Notes: a model not told the origin generated them from the letters alone. A DNA stretch of 64,000 nt from Mesotaenium endlicherianum (GCA_009602735.1 WELA01007202.1:726881-790880); one strand, 5' to 3'. Positions 1 through 11,220 are shown, counted from the first letter of the stretch. Program-made: numbers and translations.

Positions 1-100
1 TTTTTCTTTCAAGAAGCTACCACTTGTGTTCAAGGATCCTTGTCTTGAATAGATAAAGAATTCTATTTTACAACGTACTTTATCTATGTGTTTCGCTACA
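1..100 (+). repeat. 3' end of a family B gypsy LTR, cut by window edge
   Basis: This stretch matches the last ~100 bases of the two LTRs of the intact family B element (27107-27609 and 33293-33814), with the same run from CTTTCAAGAAGCTACC to a terminal TTTCGCTACA. It is a solo LTR or the end of an element lying left of the window. Sequence after base 100 does not continue into element B interior. Confidence 0.85.
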
Positions 101-708
101 AACACTGCCGTCTAGCCGTTGGCCGCTTATGCAGTTGGTGGTCACTGCTAGGTGGCCACGAAGGTTTGGAAGCCCTTGCATGAATCTTAGTAGTCGACAA
201 TTGGTGACCACCAAAGTCTCCATTGATTGAGCGCAGGCGCCATTCAAAAGCAAAGTTGGGCACTCAGCTCGACTGTATGCATAGTACAGCCAATCAACAT
301 GGAAGTGCTTCATCACCTGAACGGTGAACGGTGGCCACATTGCAGCACCTCCCAAGGTCAAGCAAACACTGCTTGCATTGAGAGTAGATTCAAAGCCCAC
401 ACATTGTGCTGTCGGTCAAATCGCCTTCGCGCTATTCAAGCAATTCATAATTTCAAGAATGGAGTGGCTGTTGAGAGTCAGATTCCTCAGGCTTTTTGGC
501 AGACGCAGGGGTAGTGGTGGGGCGAGGGTCCCCGCAATCCAGACGGCCTGGCCGCCATTGTACCTCCAGTGTTGTGAGATTTTTTGTCCTTGCCAATCTT
601 TAGCTCCCCGACCAAATCATCTTGCGAGTCACACATCCATGGTTGGTTGTGAAATTTGAGAGACAACTCATAGTACAAACATTTGCGGAATAAATGCATG
701 TTGTTGCC
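101..708. other. No gene recognised
   Basis: Several short overlapping frames exist on both strands, but none has a recognisable domain or a convincing start. The stretch lies between an LTR end and a weak minus-strand reading frame and could hold decayed 3' parts of that gene. Confidence 0.4.
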
Positions 709-1314
709 TTACAGTTGTGCTATGAAGGCGTACATGATAACAGTATCAGAATTGCTACATAGCTCGTTGCGTGTAAGAAACAGCTGTTTCATTGCTGACA
801 TGGACCGCCAAGTGGCCAACACGATAGATGGCTCGACCCTGCTTGGATTTACATCCAAAGCGACAAGTGTGGAGCACCTGGCCAGCCACTCGGGCGCAAA
901 AGCCCACCCCCAAATGGGGGGAAAGGCAAGAGCAAACATTTGCAGCCGTGGTAAATGCATGATGGTTGCACCAATCCAAAGCTCCGGCCCTGGTCGACCT
1001 ACACATGCCCACCCTTGACCAAAAAGGTGCACTTCTAGCTCCTTTAATGTGTTTGCGTAGGCAAACTCCATGCTCTTCAAATATTCCAGCTCCCTCGTGG
1101 AGCAAGCCGACATTGTGCAACCCTCGATATTAGATTTGCATGCCTCGTCGTAAACGATATCGAGGTATATCCAAATTTCTATCACGTTCTTCAGCTTTCC
1201 TAGTCCTTGGACGGCCTTTTCCCACTTGCTATCCATGCAGAAGGAGGCAACCTTTTCGTTGCCCTCAAGAAGCAAAATGTGCCACCCCTTGCAAACTCTC
1301 ATTACATCCTTCAT
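709..1314 (-). CDS. Hypothetical protein with weak leucine-rich-repeat-like spacing
   Basis: A 201-codon open frame whose translation alternates leucine-rich and polar stretches, such as HLPRLQMFALAF, STLVALDVNPS and SMSAMKQLFL. The spacing is reminiscent of irregular plant LRRs or F-box/LRR proteins. There is no signal peptide, P-loop or clear start context, and the frame may be one exon of a larger or dead gene. No neighbour supports a function. It could equally be a chance frame; the length and hydrophobic periodicity are the only support. Confidence 0.3.
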   Translation of the reverse strand: MKDVMRVCKGWHILLLEGNEKVASFCMDSKWEKAVQGLGKLKNVIEIWIYLDIVYDEACKSNIEGCTMSACSTRELEYLKSMEFAYANTLKELEVHLFGQGWACVGRPGPELWIGATIMHLPRLQMFALAFPPIWGWAFAPEWLARCSTLVALDVNPSRVEPSIVLATWRSMSAMKQLFLTRNELCSNSDTVIMYAFIAQL

Positions 1315-2633
1315 ATTGTTTTTGTATTACTCCTTTAAGTTTCCCCAATCTAGCTCCCGTGCACCTTCAAGCAAAATGTCCTACATCATCTCTGCGCCCA
1401 AGTGGAAGATGTGCGTGCCCTTTTCCTTTTGTCTCTCTTCATTTTGGATGTAAAATTCCGAAATCGGGTGTGCACTGTGACCATCTGTGAAGTCACTCTC
1501 ACTGCCACACAATGTGCACTCTATCTGATTCTTCCTGCAAGTGGTATGCTGTATTATGGCGCTGGATTAAAGCACACCGGACATAGAAGCAGCTACAGGC
1601 ATTAGAGGGGAATATTAGGAGAGAACTCATATCCAGCCACTCTTATCCGATTGTGGATGTGGCGCTTTTACTTGGTCAAATATCGTAGCAGGGCTGTAGA
1701 AATTGTGAGGAAAACAATTTTAAGACTTCTTCCCAACTGAACTTGTTAAAAATTAAAGTTTCATACACAAGCTCACCTGATCCATTATGTATGCGCGCAC
1801 GTACCACGAAGGTCCTTAAACTTCAGGTGCATGTGGATCTTGTCAAGCATTGGAGATTGGTTGAGAATATGGGGGACCTTTGAGAATAGAGAGTGCATGT
1901 TATTGTGCTATGTAGAAGGAGCGCTGAAGCTAAAAGGTGACAATAAAACGTTCCAAATGATGATGTTCTTGTGCGCATGAGGTGCCAACTATCTGCGAGC
2001 TTTTTAATTCATTGACATTTTGCGCAAGAATTACAAGGCGGGCTAATATAAATTGTATTTGTGCTTCAAAAAACTGGAAAGTTAGAAACATGACGCAACC
2101 AAAAAAGTGTCACAACGAACGCCCAAATTTTTCAAGATTTTATCACCCTACGCTTTTGCCCCTTACGATCAAGTACAGGCTTTCTTTGTACAACCATTGG
2201 GTTCGAACGCTCAATCATCACAGAAGACATGCATGTGCAGACGTCAAGGCCCGTGACAACCCATGACGCTGGAAATGCATTTTTCAGTGCTATTTCAAAT
2301 CATTTAAAATTCTAAGAGCAGCTCCTACACCTGTTCGCCCACTCTGGACCCAACTTTTACACCATTCAGTTGGATCTTAAAATTGTTGGTTGCCTTACTT
2401 TACATTATATGGATGATTTTTACATTATAATAAGATACTGTATAGTCAGGCTTCATTGAACTTGATAGAGAACTAGAGAGTAGCGCAATAGTGAGATAAG
2501 ATGCCTTGTAGCATTTTAGACCAGATCACACACACAGGAGACTAGGAATTGTATGTGAGAGAGGCCTTGTTAAAACGAGCCTATTTGTGGGCTTCTCTTT
2601 CCTCCTAGTGGAGGAGTTGACTTAGGTTGTGAT
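1315..2633. other. No gene recognised
   Basis: AT-rich intergenic sequence. Only short frames without domain character occur. I see no repeat longer than a few bases apart from the MITE that begins at its right edge. Confidence 0.5.
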
Positions 2634-2992
2634 CCTAGTTATGGGATACTTGTGTATTGGTTCGTAAGCGACGTATTACACCACGTATTTTGACGTATTT
2701 TCAGAATAGTCAAAATACGCGATCCCACGAGGTAAAAATGAATATTTGGCGGTTTGAAAATGTGACAATGAATTTTCTACATTCACCACCTTCATATCAT
2801 AGCAAATTAAGTCCCCTACCATTTGCGACTGATTGCGCTCGAGGTTTCGAAGCACTTTGAAAGTTATAAGCTCTGCCAATTTTTCCGAGAATCTTGGAAA
2901 AACGTAATACTCACGTATTTCCATTTTTTACACGTATTCTCGCAATACGTGTACGTTTTACGTATTCTCCAAATACGTATCCCATAACTAGG
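2634..2992. mobile_element. hAT-type MITE, 359 bp, 8-bp target duplication
   Basis: Perfect 16-bp terminal inverted repeats (CCTAGTTATGGGATAC at 2634-2649 and its complement at 2977-2992) are flanked by identical 8-bp direct repeats, GTTGTGAT at 2626-2633 and 2993-3000. An 8-bp duplication is the hAT hallmark. Both subterminal regions are packed with ACGTATT-like motifs in both orientations, as expected of transposase-binding subterminal repeats. There is no coding capacity, so it must be mobilised in trans. Confidence 0.85.
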
Positions 2993-3869
2993 GTTGTGAT
3001 GGTTGCGATGCTACAAAGTGATTCGGCCACAGAAGGGCACGCCGCACGGCGAACGTCAATTGGGTCTGCGTGTGCTGAGGGAAACAGCGATGCAAGAACT
3101 CGACTTAAGGGAGTACTTTGGATCCGCTGGTTATTCACTGACTGGATTAAAGCATGTGTAGAAATATGAACAAGTATTTTTGAAGGAAGTTAGTGGTAGC
3201 TTATGATCATACAATTCCTAATGCTCGAATGAGCACTAAAAACTTTTATCAGTACCTGGCTAACAGGGACTCTAGGCTAGCTTTCTCTCTCTCTCGAGCT
3301 TCTGAGCAATGCTGAGAACGGAATGCAATGCCGCGTTATGTGAGAAAACGCGTACAATCCTAAAGATAACGGTGAATAGTACAACGTGCGTACTTGGTTA
3401 CGCAACGAATGTGGCTGGTACGAGTCCTACACTTCCTAAGCAATAAGGGCGTCCTAGATCGATAGATGGATACGCGCAGCCCTCCCCCTACCTATTGATC
3501 TAGGTCAATCGATGACACCCATAGTGAGTTGACTGGTCCGTGTGTTCCCACCAACATTTGTTGGCGAGGCGCGTGTGAATTGATGGTTGTAGCATTGAGT
3601 CCTTAAGCATCTCATGACGGCTCAAAAGCGGCCTCATGAGAGGACTAGGGACCATGCAACTCATGCCTGGGCATTTTTAGTGACTTTGACCCTCACTTAC
3701 CACCCCCCCTTCACTGGTGCAAACTCTGAAATGAGCATAATAGATTAAGCATGCTAAAGACGGACTGGCATGTGACATGGGATAAGCAGATGATGAGGCA
3801 GCAGTTCAGGCCCTTGATGGAGAGTCCGCACTAGTTTTGGTGCCTAGCATAGTGGGCAGCCACAGTCAT
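2993..3869. other. No gene recognised
   Basis: Short frames only. It includes a (CT)n-like patch near 3285 and a C-rich patch near 3700. Nothing supports a gene. Confidence 0.5.
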
Positions 3870-4448
3870 GAGGACGGTGGCCATGGAACCAGACAACCTA
3901 CAGGATGTCAAGCACTATCATATGCTGAGTCCTTTCTACAATAAAGTGGAGAGAAGAGTTGAGAGTCCTTGGTGGGGGAGACACGCCAGCAGATGTTTGC
4001 CCCCCACTGGTTTCCTTGCACATTGACCAAAGCCGATCATGGGCAGGAGTACTACCAACATGCCACAGACTAGAGATGGATGACCGTGACTAATGAGAAG
4101 CTGGAGTGTGAACCAGCTCACCTTGACAATTTCCATTATCATTTGGATGAATTTCTCATCCTGCCGTCTCATATTGCCCCTTAAAATCCCAACCTTTAAT
4201 AGTTGCCTCTCTAACATGAGCCCCCTAATGAAGAAGTACAGGAAGCGGGTGCGGGAATACTTTTGTATGGAGAAGCACGCCTTTGTCAAATGGGCAAAGC
4301 ATGAAGGGCGAATTGAGCTTAGCAAGCTCAGGGTCCAGCAACCCCTACGGAGGTCCAAAAGCGGGCAAGTAGTTGACTACTCCAGGAGTGCTAGGGAGCT
4401 GGATGTCATGGCTATGCTACCCCAGCCCTCTCTGAGGAAGAGGATGTG
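3870..4448 (+). pseudogene. Family A ORF3 remnant (C-terminal half)
   Basis: Broken frames here align by eye with the family A ORF3 copies at 34481-36086 and 41330-42690. A VERR motif near 3947 is shared, and so is a block with YFCMEKHAFVKWAKHEG close to YFSQGKHAFRKWAKNA in the 42.3-kb copy. The last open part (4093-4449) ends just before LTR-A sequence, the same order as in the other copies. Function of ORF3 is unknown. This copy is dead, with several stops and shifts. Confidence 0.65.
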
Positions 4449-4474
4449 AGATAGGAGGAACAGGATTAGGTAGT

Positions 4475-4927
4475 GGGGTCAGCTTGCTAACACATTCTTT
4501 GACAGTCAGCTGATGGCTGCGCATTTGGTTAGCCAAGGTCTTACCTACGTAGTTAACTCCCGGGTAGGAGATGCCATCGCACTTGCTATTGAATCAATGA
4601 AATCAATCCATGAACATAACTTAGGTCACGCTCCCGAGTTTGGTATTCGAAAAGGAGGCCAAGTCTCTTGTACTGCTTACTGAGAGATATGTAAATTCAT
4701 GCGAGAAGCCATTGATGAGAACTGTCTTCTAACCTTGCTTATGTATGAGTTTCCTTATTGCATGATTGATGCTTGTTTACTTGCATTTGACGCGTGAGTA
4801 TGATAAAATTGATCGTGGAGTCTTATTCTGTTCACTAAGTAATCAAATTCTACCATAAAGATAATGTATTGATAAAGAGATATTTTACAAATTCTTCATC
4901 TCCTATTGGAAAGTTGATTCATTAAAC
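4475..4927 (+). repeat. Degenerate LTR-A (5' LTR of family A element 1)
   Basis: Aligns along its length with LTR-A at 36172-36889: the GTCAGCTTGCTAACAC block, the CTCCCGGGTAGG block, and the segment ending in CTTGCTTATGTATGAG. The first ~150 bases of the LTR are missing. It is followed directly by a primer-binding-site-like sequence and gag, so it acts as the 5' LTR of the + strand element. It is also preceded by ORF3 of another copy, which suggests tandem elements sharing an LTR. Confidence 0.7.
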
Positions 4928-4939
4928 TAGTATCATAGT
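4928..4939 (+). other. Decayed primer binding site (initiator tRNA-Met type)
   Basis: TAGTATCATAGT lies immediately after the LTR-A end and matches 9 of 12 bases of the common plant gypsy site TGGTATCAGAGC. This supports reading 4475-4927 as a 5' LTR. Confidence 0.55.
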
Positions 4940-4990
4940 TCTTTTCACAGTTCTTATTGCACAGTAAGAACGCGGTCTCATTCTCGGGAT

Positions 4991-6109
4991 ATGGAGAATC
5001 AGAATAGTGAAATTAGAGAGATTCAAGGTAGAAATGAAGGTGTAAAATCTCCCACATATACTGATATACTTGCAAGTGGAGAGGCCAGAGAGGCTGAGGA
5101 AACTTTGGCGGCCCTCGCTGCAGTAACAACCCAGCAAGCTGAGGAAAATTTCATCAGAATACGGTTAGCTAAGGCAGAGGAGGAGGCAGACGCTGAAAAG
5201 CGGCATTTGGCTCACAACAGAACGGTGGAAGATATGATGGCAGGGAGGGCTAGTCTTTGAAATCAACCTCTTGCCGGAGTAACTGTTGTACCTCTCACCC
5301 AAATAAATAGGCGAGGCAGGAACTGCTAATGCAACAAAAGAAGGAAATGCTAAAAGTGCTTGTGAGCAACGATTGAATGCTGATGCCGCCGCAATGGCCA
5401 TATTGCAACCTCAGAATGTTAAATTGGATGCATTATTTGTTCAAATGCAATCTCAGATGACATTGATGTATCAGTCCCAACAAGAGGACGGGAGAATTAC
5501 GAGGGCATTCTTGCGTGAGAAGGACCAACTCGAGTTTCACAGTACTGGTGGTGGCAGAGAGCCTCGCGGGCCCAATCCAAAGCCTCCTCAGAATTGTGAT
5601 CGTGAGGGAAACCAAAATTTATTACCTGATAAAGTTTCTCGTTGATTGTAAATGGTGGCTGGAGATTTGTGCATACATGCAAGGTCCTGAAAAGATCAGA
5701 CACACCGGTGCTCTTCTGAAATGTAGCGCAGCAGACTAGTGGCTCTTTTACAAAGCAGAGCGCAAGGCTAAGCAACTTGCTGACCCTACATAGGAAGAGT
5801 TAGTTGAGTAGTTGCATGAGGAGTTTGATATCATCAATCAGATGGAGATAGCTACCTATGCAATGATCTCCTTATCACTAAAGCAAGCCACTTCAGTTGC
5901 TGAGTATGCGCGAAAGTTACAAGAAAACAAAATGAAAGAGCTTGCGATGCCAGAGCTGTATAAAGATACATACTTTTGGTGTGGTTGAAGTCAGAGATCT
6001 TCAATCGTTTTGCTGAAAAGAAGTATAAGAAGCTGGCTGACTCCATCCGAGATATTGATGCTTGGGATGAGCGGTTCAACCATAAGCGCCAAATTACTGC
6101 TTTGAGGGC
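4991..6109 (+). pseudogene. Gag of family A element 1 (5' part, degenerate)
   Basis: Starts with MENQNSEIREI 50 bp after the primer site and contains Glu/Ala-rich coiled-coil-like sequence. It then matches the second family A copy at 20255-21345 (LDALFVQMQSQM, MYQSQQ, FDIINQME, LKQATSVAEYA, KYKKLADSIRD). Multiple stops and shifts break it. It stops homologising at 6109, inside the motif NHKRQITALRA, and the missing 3' part of the same gag resumes at 39727 (IVKKPHSSYNAIERDQ). The DNMT element therefore inserted here. Confidence 0.75.
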
Positions 6110-6313
6110 TGTCGTAAGGTAGGAGATTGAGTTCGTATCATTGACACCAGCAACGTATGATAAGCAAGCACGCTTTGCTGCAATGAAGTCTATCGGACAT
6201 GTGGCTTCATAGCCAAAAGGTAGTCAAGCGTCAGACTTTTTAATTGCCCCCCCAACTCTCAACGACCAGCTGATGGGCTGTGATCGATGCCTAAAGCGAA
6301 AGCATTGGAGTCA

Positions 6314-7450
6314 CTACAGAATCAGTCTCCAGCTGGCACGCGGGTTAGCGGCAAGTCGAGGCAACCGATGTGGAAGCCGAGGTTGCAACTGTCTCAGAGC
6401 AGCATCCTGGCCTCCTAGCCAAGGCTGTAGCAGGTTTGGCACGCCCAGTCGCGCGTCGCGGGGACGACCCTGCATGTCAAGGTTAGGAAGGTGGCATGGC
6501 CCACAGTTGTTTGTGTGGTCCTTGTGAAGACGACCATTTGCACCTTCCAACTCCTGAATTCCTGACGCCAAGACACGTCTGATGCGCAGGATAACGAGCG
6601 AGTTGTTGGTGTCGAGGGTGTTCTTCATCTGGCGTCGCACATACACAAAGTCACTTGCGAAAAATCGCAACACTTGTGGACGATTGGCTCCTCCACAAGT
6701 CATGGCATTCCTCAACGTGTCGCGGTGCTGAGCAATGTTGAGATTGTCCATGGCCATGGGTATCTAGCGCTAAAAGAGCTCCGCACGCTGTCCGATAAGA
6801 GCGCTCCACGTCTCGGGACTGTCCAAGTCCAAGACGTTCTCGACTTGGGTCCTGGCTGCCGCAGGTATGACTGGTTGTTGGCCGTAGGAAAGGAAGTAGG
6901 GAGAATACAAGGCCAGGGAGGCCTGCTTATTGAACCTGTACGCGATAGCCAACCGTGGGAGAGCGTCATCCCAATGGTTGCATTGTGAGCCAGGCAGGAC
7001 TTCCGCAGCGCATGCTTGACGTCTGCACCATGCGCTCTGCAAGGCCGTCAGCCTGTGGATCATTGCGGGAGGTAGCGCGGTGGTCATTCACCGAGCGCTC
7101 CAGCAGCTTTTGAAAGCTACCCTTGAACTCCTTTCCCTGATCAGTCAGCACCTCAGCGCAGCTGCCAATGCACTAAGGACCTGGTTAAGGAAGGCGTGAG
7201 CAATCCTTTCGCTGGCCTTGGTGGGCAAAGGCACGAGCTCTATCCACTTGGACATGTGCTCAATCATCACCAAGACGTAGAGGTTGCTTTGCCGAGATTT
7301 GGGCTGCTCCCTAGCCAAGTCGAGCAACCACTTGTTGAACAGCCCCTGAATAGGAAGAGGGATAAGAGGGACGGTACGGGCTGTGAAGCTCGAGCGCACC
7401 CGGTCGCAAAGAGTGCAGCTGCTGACGATGTCAGCGACGACCTTAATCAT
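6314..7450 (-). pseudogene. Integrase of DNMT element
   Basis: Follows RNase H in the same frame after a TGA at 7460. The N-terminal zinc region ends with SSCTLCDRVRSS. The catalytic core is seen as WLLDLAREQPKS, MIEHMSKWIELVPLPTKA and, after a frameshift near 7150, LTDQGKEFKGSF and DPQADGLAERMVQ, giving the D, D and E positions in decayed form. The C-terminal part includes FVYVRRQMKNTLD and GPCHLPN. No chromodomain is seen, unlike families A, B and C. Function would be insertion of the cDNA into the chromosome; this copy is inactive. Confidence 0.75.
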
Positions 7451-7459
7451 GCTGTACCA

Positions 7460-9703
7460 TCAGTACTCAGCCTGGAGGAGGCTGAGGGTGCGCTGAACAC
7501 CAAAGTGTACAAGCGTCTTGTGCACACGTCGCACCAGCTGGCTGCGTATAGCAGGCTCAAGAACCACCAAGACTGAGCCGTCCGCCATCACGCGCCGCAT
7601 GCGCCCCTCCATGAAGACAAAGTCTCGGCTGCGCTTCAAGACGCGGTCGCGCTCGCGCGCACTAATGCCTGGGGCCAACTCCTTGGCCGTGACGTACTGT
7701 AGTAGTTGGGCGTCGCCCCATACATCCTCGGGCCCGCATTGCCAACTGTCCTGCTCCTCAGCTCCTACCAGCGCCAGCCGCCAGGTGGTGATGGTTATCA
7801 TGTCTAGGCTAGTGAGCCTAGAGGGCCGCACATTGCCGTCAACGGTGAAGGCTAGGAACGCCGTTGCGTGCCACGCCACTGGCTCATCCTCATCGTGGCG
7901 GGCTACTGTGAGGTCCCTCAAAGAGGGCAGGAGGTAGCAGTTGAGGCTGTTGACGTTTAGATTTGTGGACTCTGGGCGATGATGCACGTCAAATATGTAC
8001 CCTTGCAAGATGAGCGCCCACCGTGCGTACTTGCTTGTTGGGCGCCCTGACGTCATGAGCCACTTGAGTGGCTGATGGTCAGTGACCAAGCGGAAGTGAG
8101 TGCCGTAGAGATAGTGCCTGAAGTGCACAGTCGCCCACACAGCTGCCAGACACTCCCCCTCATAAGAGTCGTAGTTGCCCTCGGCTCGGTTGTTGCTGAA
8201 GCTGGCGAACGCCACCACAAGCTCGAAGCCGTCATGCTGCTGCACCAGCACCGCTCCAAGCCCTGCTTGCGACCAGTTGTTGTGGAGGATGAAGGGCTTT
8301 TGATAGGCAGGCCGCCGTAGTACTGGGGCGCTCACCAACAGCTCCTTAAGCTTGTCAAACGCCGCCTGCTGCTTTGGTCCCCATGCAAGGGCAACGCCCT
8401 TGCGTAGCAAGTCGTGGAGCGGCTTGGCCAGCTTGCTGAACCCAGGCACGCGGCGATAGTAGTTGGGGATGCCAAGGAAGGTCCTCAACTGCGAGAGGTC
8501 GGTCGACGGCAGGATTCCAGTGATGGCCGAGATCTTGGCTGGTTGAGGGGCTAGGCCACTGGAAGACAGGAGATGCTCGAGGTACTCCACCTCTCGCGTG
8601 CCAAAGGTGCACTTGCCTGAATGACACTTGAGCCCAACGGCCTCCAAGCAATCCAGGACTGTAGTGATGTGCGCCACATGCTCCTCAAACGTCTCACAGA
8701 AGACAAGCACGTCATTGATGTAGCATCGGGCAAAGGAGAGCCCTGCTAACTCCTAATCCATGATCCGTTGGAAGGTAGCAGGACCGTTCTTCAAGCCAAA
8801 GGGCATAACCCTCCACTCGTTAAGACGCTGCGACCCCCAAAAAGCCATTTTGTGCTGGTCCTCCTCCGCGATGGGTATCTAGTTGATGCCTAGCCTCAAA
8901 TCCGGCACCTAGAACCATGTACAAGCGCCAATGTAGTTGAAGAGGATTGGCAGAGGGTATCTGTCCTGCTTACTGACCTTGTTAAGCTTACGATAGTCAT
9001 CGCACATCCTCTTCTCAGACCAGTTGCCTAAGACATCCTTCTTAGCTGGCATGACTGTGGGCGCAGCATAGGTGGGGGCAGACTCATGAATGAGCTGACA
9101 CTCCTCTAGCTTGCATGTCTGCGTGCTGATCACGTTGTCCTCAAAGCGGCTCTAGCAGTAGCGCTTCTGGAAGATGGGCACGTCTGTTTGAAGGGGATTC
9201 CTTAAGGGGCCGCCTTTGTAGCGCTTAAGATTGTGCATGCCGCTAGCAAAGCTGGCACTGCGCCGCGCATTGAGCAATGCCGTCAGCTGAGCAGCTTGTG
9301 CCTCAGTGAGAGTCCCCCCCAGCTTCCAAGTAGGGGCAGCCGGTAGTGGCTCCACTGCTGTAGCTAGCACCTCCTTCCCTGCTGCTGGCGTAATCTACGG
9401 GGCTGCAAGCGTCACCTGCCCTGCATCTGGCTGCAATCAACCTGCCTTACGTACCTCCTCCTTGGCAGCTGCTGCCTGCTGCCCTGCACCACGTGCCGGC
9501 GACTGATAGCGTGGAAAAAGAAATGGGGAGCAAAACTCCCTGGGTCGCTGTGAGAACTCCTGACTCCTCCTTCCCCCCCCACAGCAATCTAGAACCAGGA
9601 GCAAGACGCGGCGCAGGCGGCCGCTAAGAAGCAGGCCCCTCTCCCTAGGAATGCAAGGTCGTACCAGGGAGGGCGCGACTGTGGCCGTCGGAACACGGTC
9701 CAT
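7460..9703 (-). pseudogene. Reverse transcriptase and RNase H of DNMT element
   Basis: One reading frame, shared with the C-terminal half of the methyltransferase, covers RT and RNase H. RT motifs are CDDYRKLNKV, YPLPILF, MPFGLKNGPATFQ and YINDVLVF; the last should be Y-x-D-D, so one catalytic Asp is now Asn. Connection and RNase H follow as FLGIPNYYRR, LGAVLVQQHDG, TDHQPLKWLM and YARWALILQGY. In-frame stops that I traced: TGA 9437-9439, TAG 9395-9397, TAG 9152-9154, TAG 8909-8911, TAG 8879-8881 (in place of Gln in GYHQI), TAG 8753-8755 and TGA 7460-7462. The N-terminal ~100 codons (9703-9370) are a linker without recognised domain. Confidence 0.85.
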
Positions 9704-9709
9704 GGCGTC

Positions 9710-10778
9710 CTAGGACTCGTTCATCTCAGGGTGACGAGCCTGGGCGTAGAGGGGAGTCAGGAATTGTGTCCGCAAGAGGATCCACATCAAGATGATCGCA
9801 TCGATAGCCTGGCCAAGGAGACGTACGCGGTTGACCTCGGTGATGCGGTCCACTTGTGTGAGGTGCGGAGGGAAGCCCATCGCACGCTCCATGTCCGCGG
9901 CACGAGACCACTGAAACATGCCGGTCTTGGGGTCAACAATCATGCCGCGCTGGTCTCCTACGTAGGCCGCGCTGTCGTAGCAACTCACAAATGTTGGACG
10001 CCCTTGTGACGTCGTGGAGGACCTCACACTGGGCCTGAGAAGGATGCGGAAGGGCAACCACTCGCTGGGCCAGGCGCGCCACGTCAAGGGTGGAGTCAAC
10101 GTTGCGCGTGTGGGGTGAATGTGCGGCCGCCAATGCCTCGAGCGTGCCTGGCATGGCCAGGTTGGTGACGTAGACACGCACGCGGTGCGCACAGGAGCCA
10201 ATTTGGGCAGCGTCAATGACGGCCTCCTGGCTGACGTAGCTGCTGCAGAGGGCAAAGTCAGCGCTAACGTTGGGCCGAGAATTGTAGCAGACAGCCACAT
10301 TCTCTAACACCCGGGAAAACGTGTGAGGCGGCTGGCGATCCTCAAACATGTTGAGGACGCGCAGCAAATGCCAGAAGAAGGCCGTGCGCGGGTCACCGAG
10401 CGCGCCTCCTTGTCCGGCAATGGAGAAGCCCCGCGACTCCCTGCCAGCAACGATGAGGTCAATGGGTCCAAGGCGTGTGATGTGCTCGGCGGTAATGTCG
10501 CGAAGGTCCATGAGCCAATTGGTCTAGGCACGTAAGAATGCGTGCTCAGGGAAGAGGTTAGGAAAACGCTCGTGGCACAAGGCAATATGCCTGCGGGCCA
10601 CCTGCTGCGTCTCGGCATCAGGGTCAACGTAGACGTACTGCCGTACGGGGATGCCAGCCTCCAGGGCGGCCAACGGCCCTGTTGCAATGCCGGCAAAGAG
10701 CTCGACAAGGACAATGCCGCCGGGACGCTCGTCAAGCTGGGTGGCATAAATAGGCGTAGGAAGGGGGTGACAACCCAT
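9710..10778 (-). pseudogene. DNMT3-like C5 cytosine methyltransferase inside retroelement pol
   Basis: Transfers a methyl group from S-adenosylmethionine to cytosine C5. Motifs run in linear order as in DNMT3, not rearranged as in DRM. Motif I is VELFAGIATG followed by YVYVDPDAETQQVA; then DLRDITAEHI and PIDLIVAG; motif IV position RESRGFS; motif VI LENVAV; motif VIII AHRVRVYVTNL. After a frameshift near 10000 come YDSAAYVGDQRG, ERAMGFPPHLTQV and motif X VNRVRLLGQAIDA. The catalytic Pro-Cys or Glu-Cys of motif IV is Glu-Ser here (TCG at 10434-10436), so this copy should be inactive. TAG stops lie at 10524-10526 and at the end (9710-9712), where the frame continues into the RT segment. Position between protease and RT makes it part of the polyprotein. 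Such elements have, to my recollection, been reported in charophytes and dinoflagellates. Confidence 0.88.
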
Positions 10779-11220
10779 GGCGGGGTCGCCAGCCTGCGCT
10801 GGCGGAGGTAGGAGCGCAGGATACTGCGCTGATAGGGCGCCATGCGGAGGGCTATCGCCGCACGCTCGGCGTAGTCACGGGTAAACCTGGGGATGCGTTG
10901 TAGCAGCGGCTGAGGGCGAGCCGTGCGTGCATGCTCGTGGTAAGTGCGCCAGCGCACGCGAGCATCCTGCAATGCCTCCTCGTGAGCATGGCAGGCCATA
11001 GCCTGCGCATCGCGGATGCGCTGCAGCTGCCACCTGTCCCTCGCCTTGTGGTCGGCGTGATGGGAAGCCGCGTCGGCCAGTTGCTCCATGGCTCTGCGTT
11101 GGGGCAGATGGGGACGCGGGTCAAAGTACAAGCGCTGACGCTAGCACAGATCCGTCTGGGTAGGCACTGTGCAGACGGAGCGCTCGTCCCAGTTTGCCAC
11201 CTGTCGAGGATGGACGAGCT
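10779..11220 (-). pseudogene. N-terminal extension of the methyltransferase segment
   Basis: Upstream of motif I is ~140 codons of Arg/His/Ala-rich sequence (HADHKARDRWQLQRIRDA, RFTRDYAERAAIALRM, SILRSYLRQRRLATPP). It is predicted mostly helical and basic and leads into the methyltransferase frame after a 1-base shift near 10785. No domain is recognised. It could be a nucleic-acid-binding or linker region of the polyprotein. Its upstream edge coincides with a probable DNA transposon at 11221. Confidence 0.5.

Noticed and set aside
7145-7460. TAG recoding to glutamine as the genetic code of the organism
   Set aside because: The MEI2-like gene and family B use normal stops and CAG for Gln, and TAG in the elements sits among other damage, so decay is the simpler explanation.
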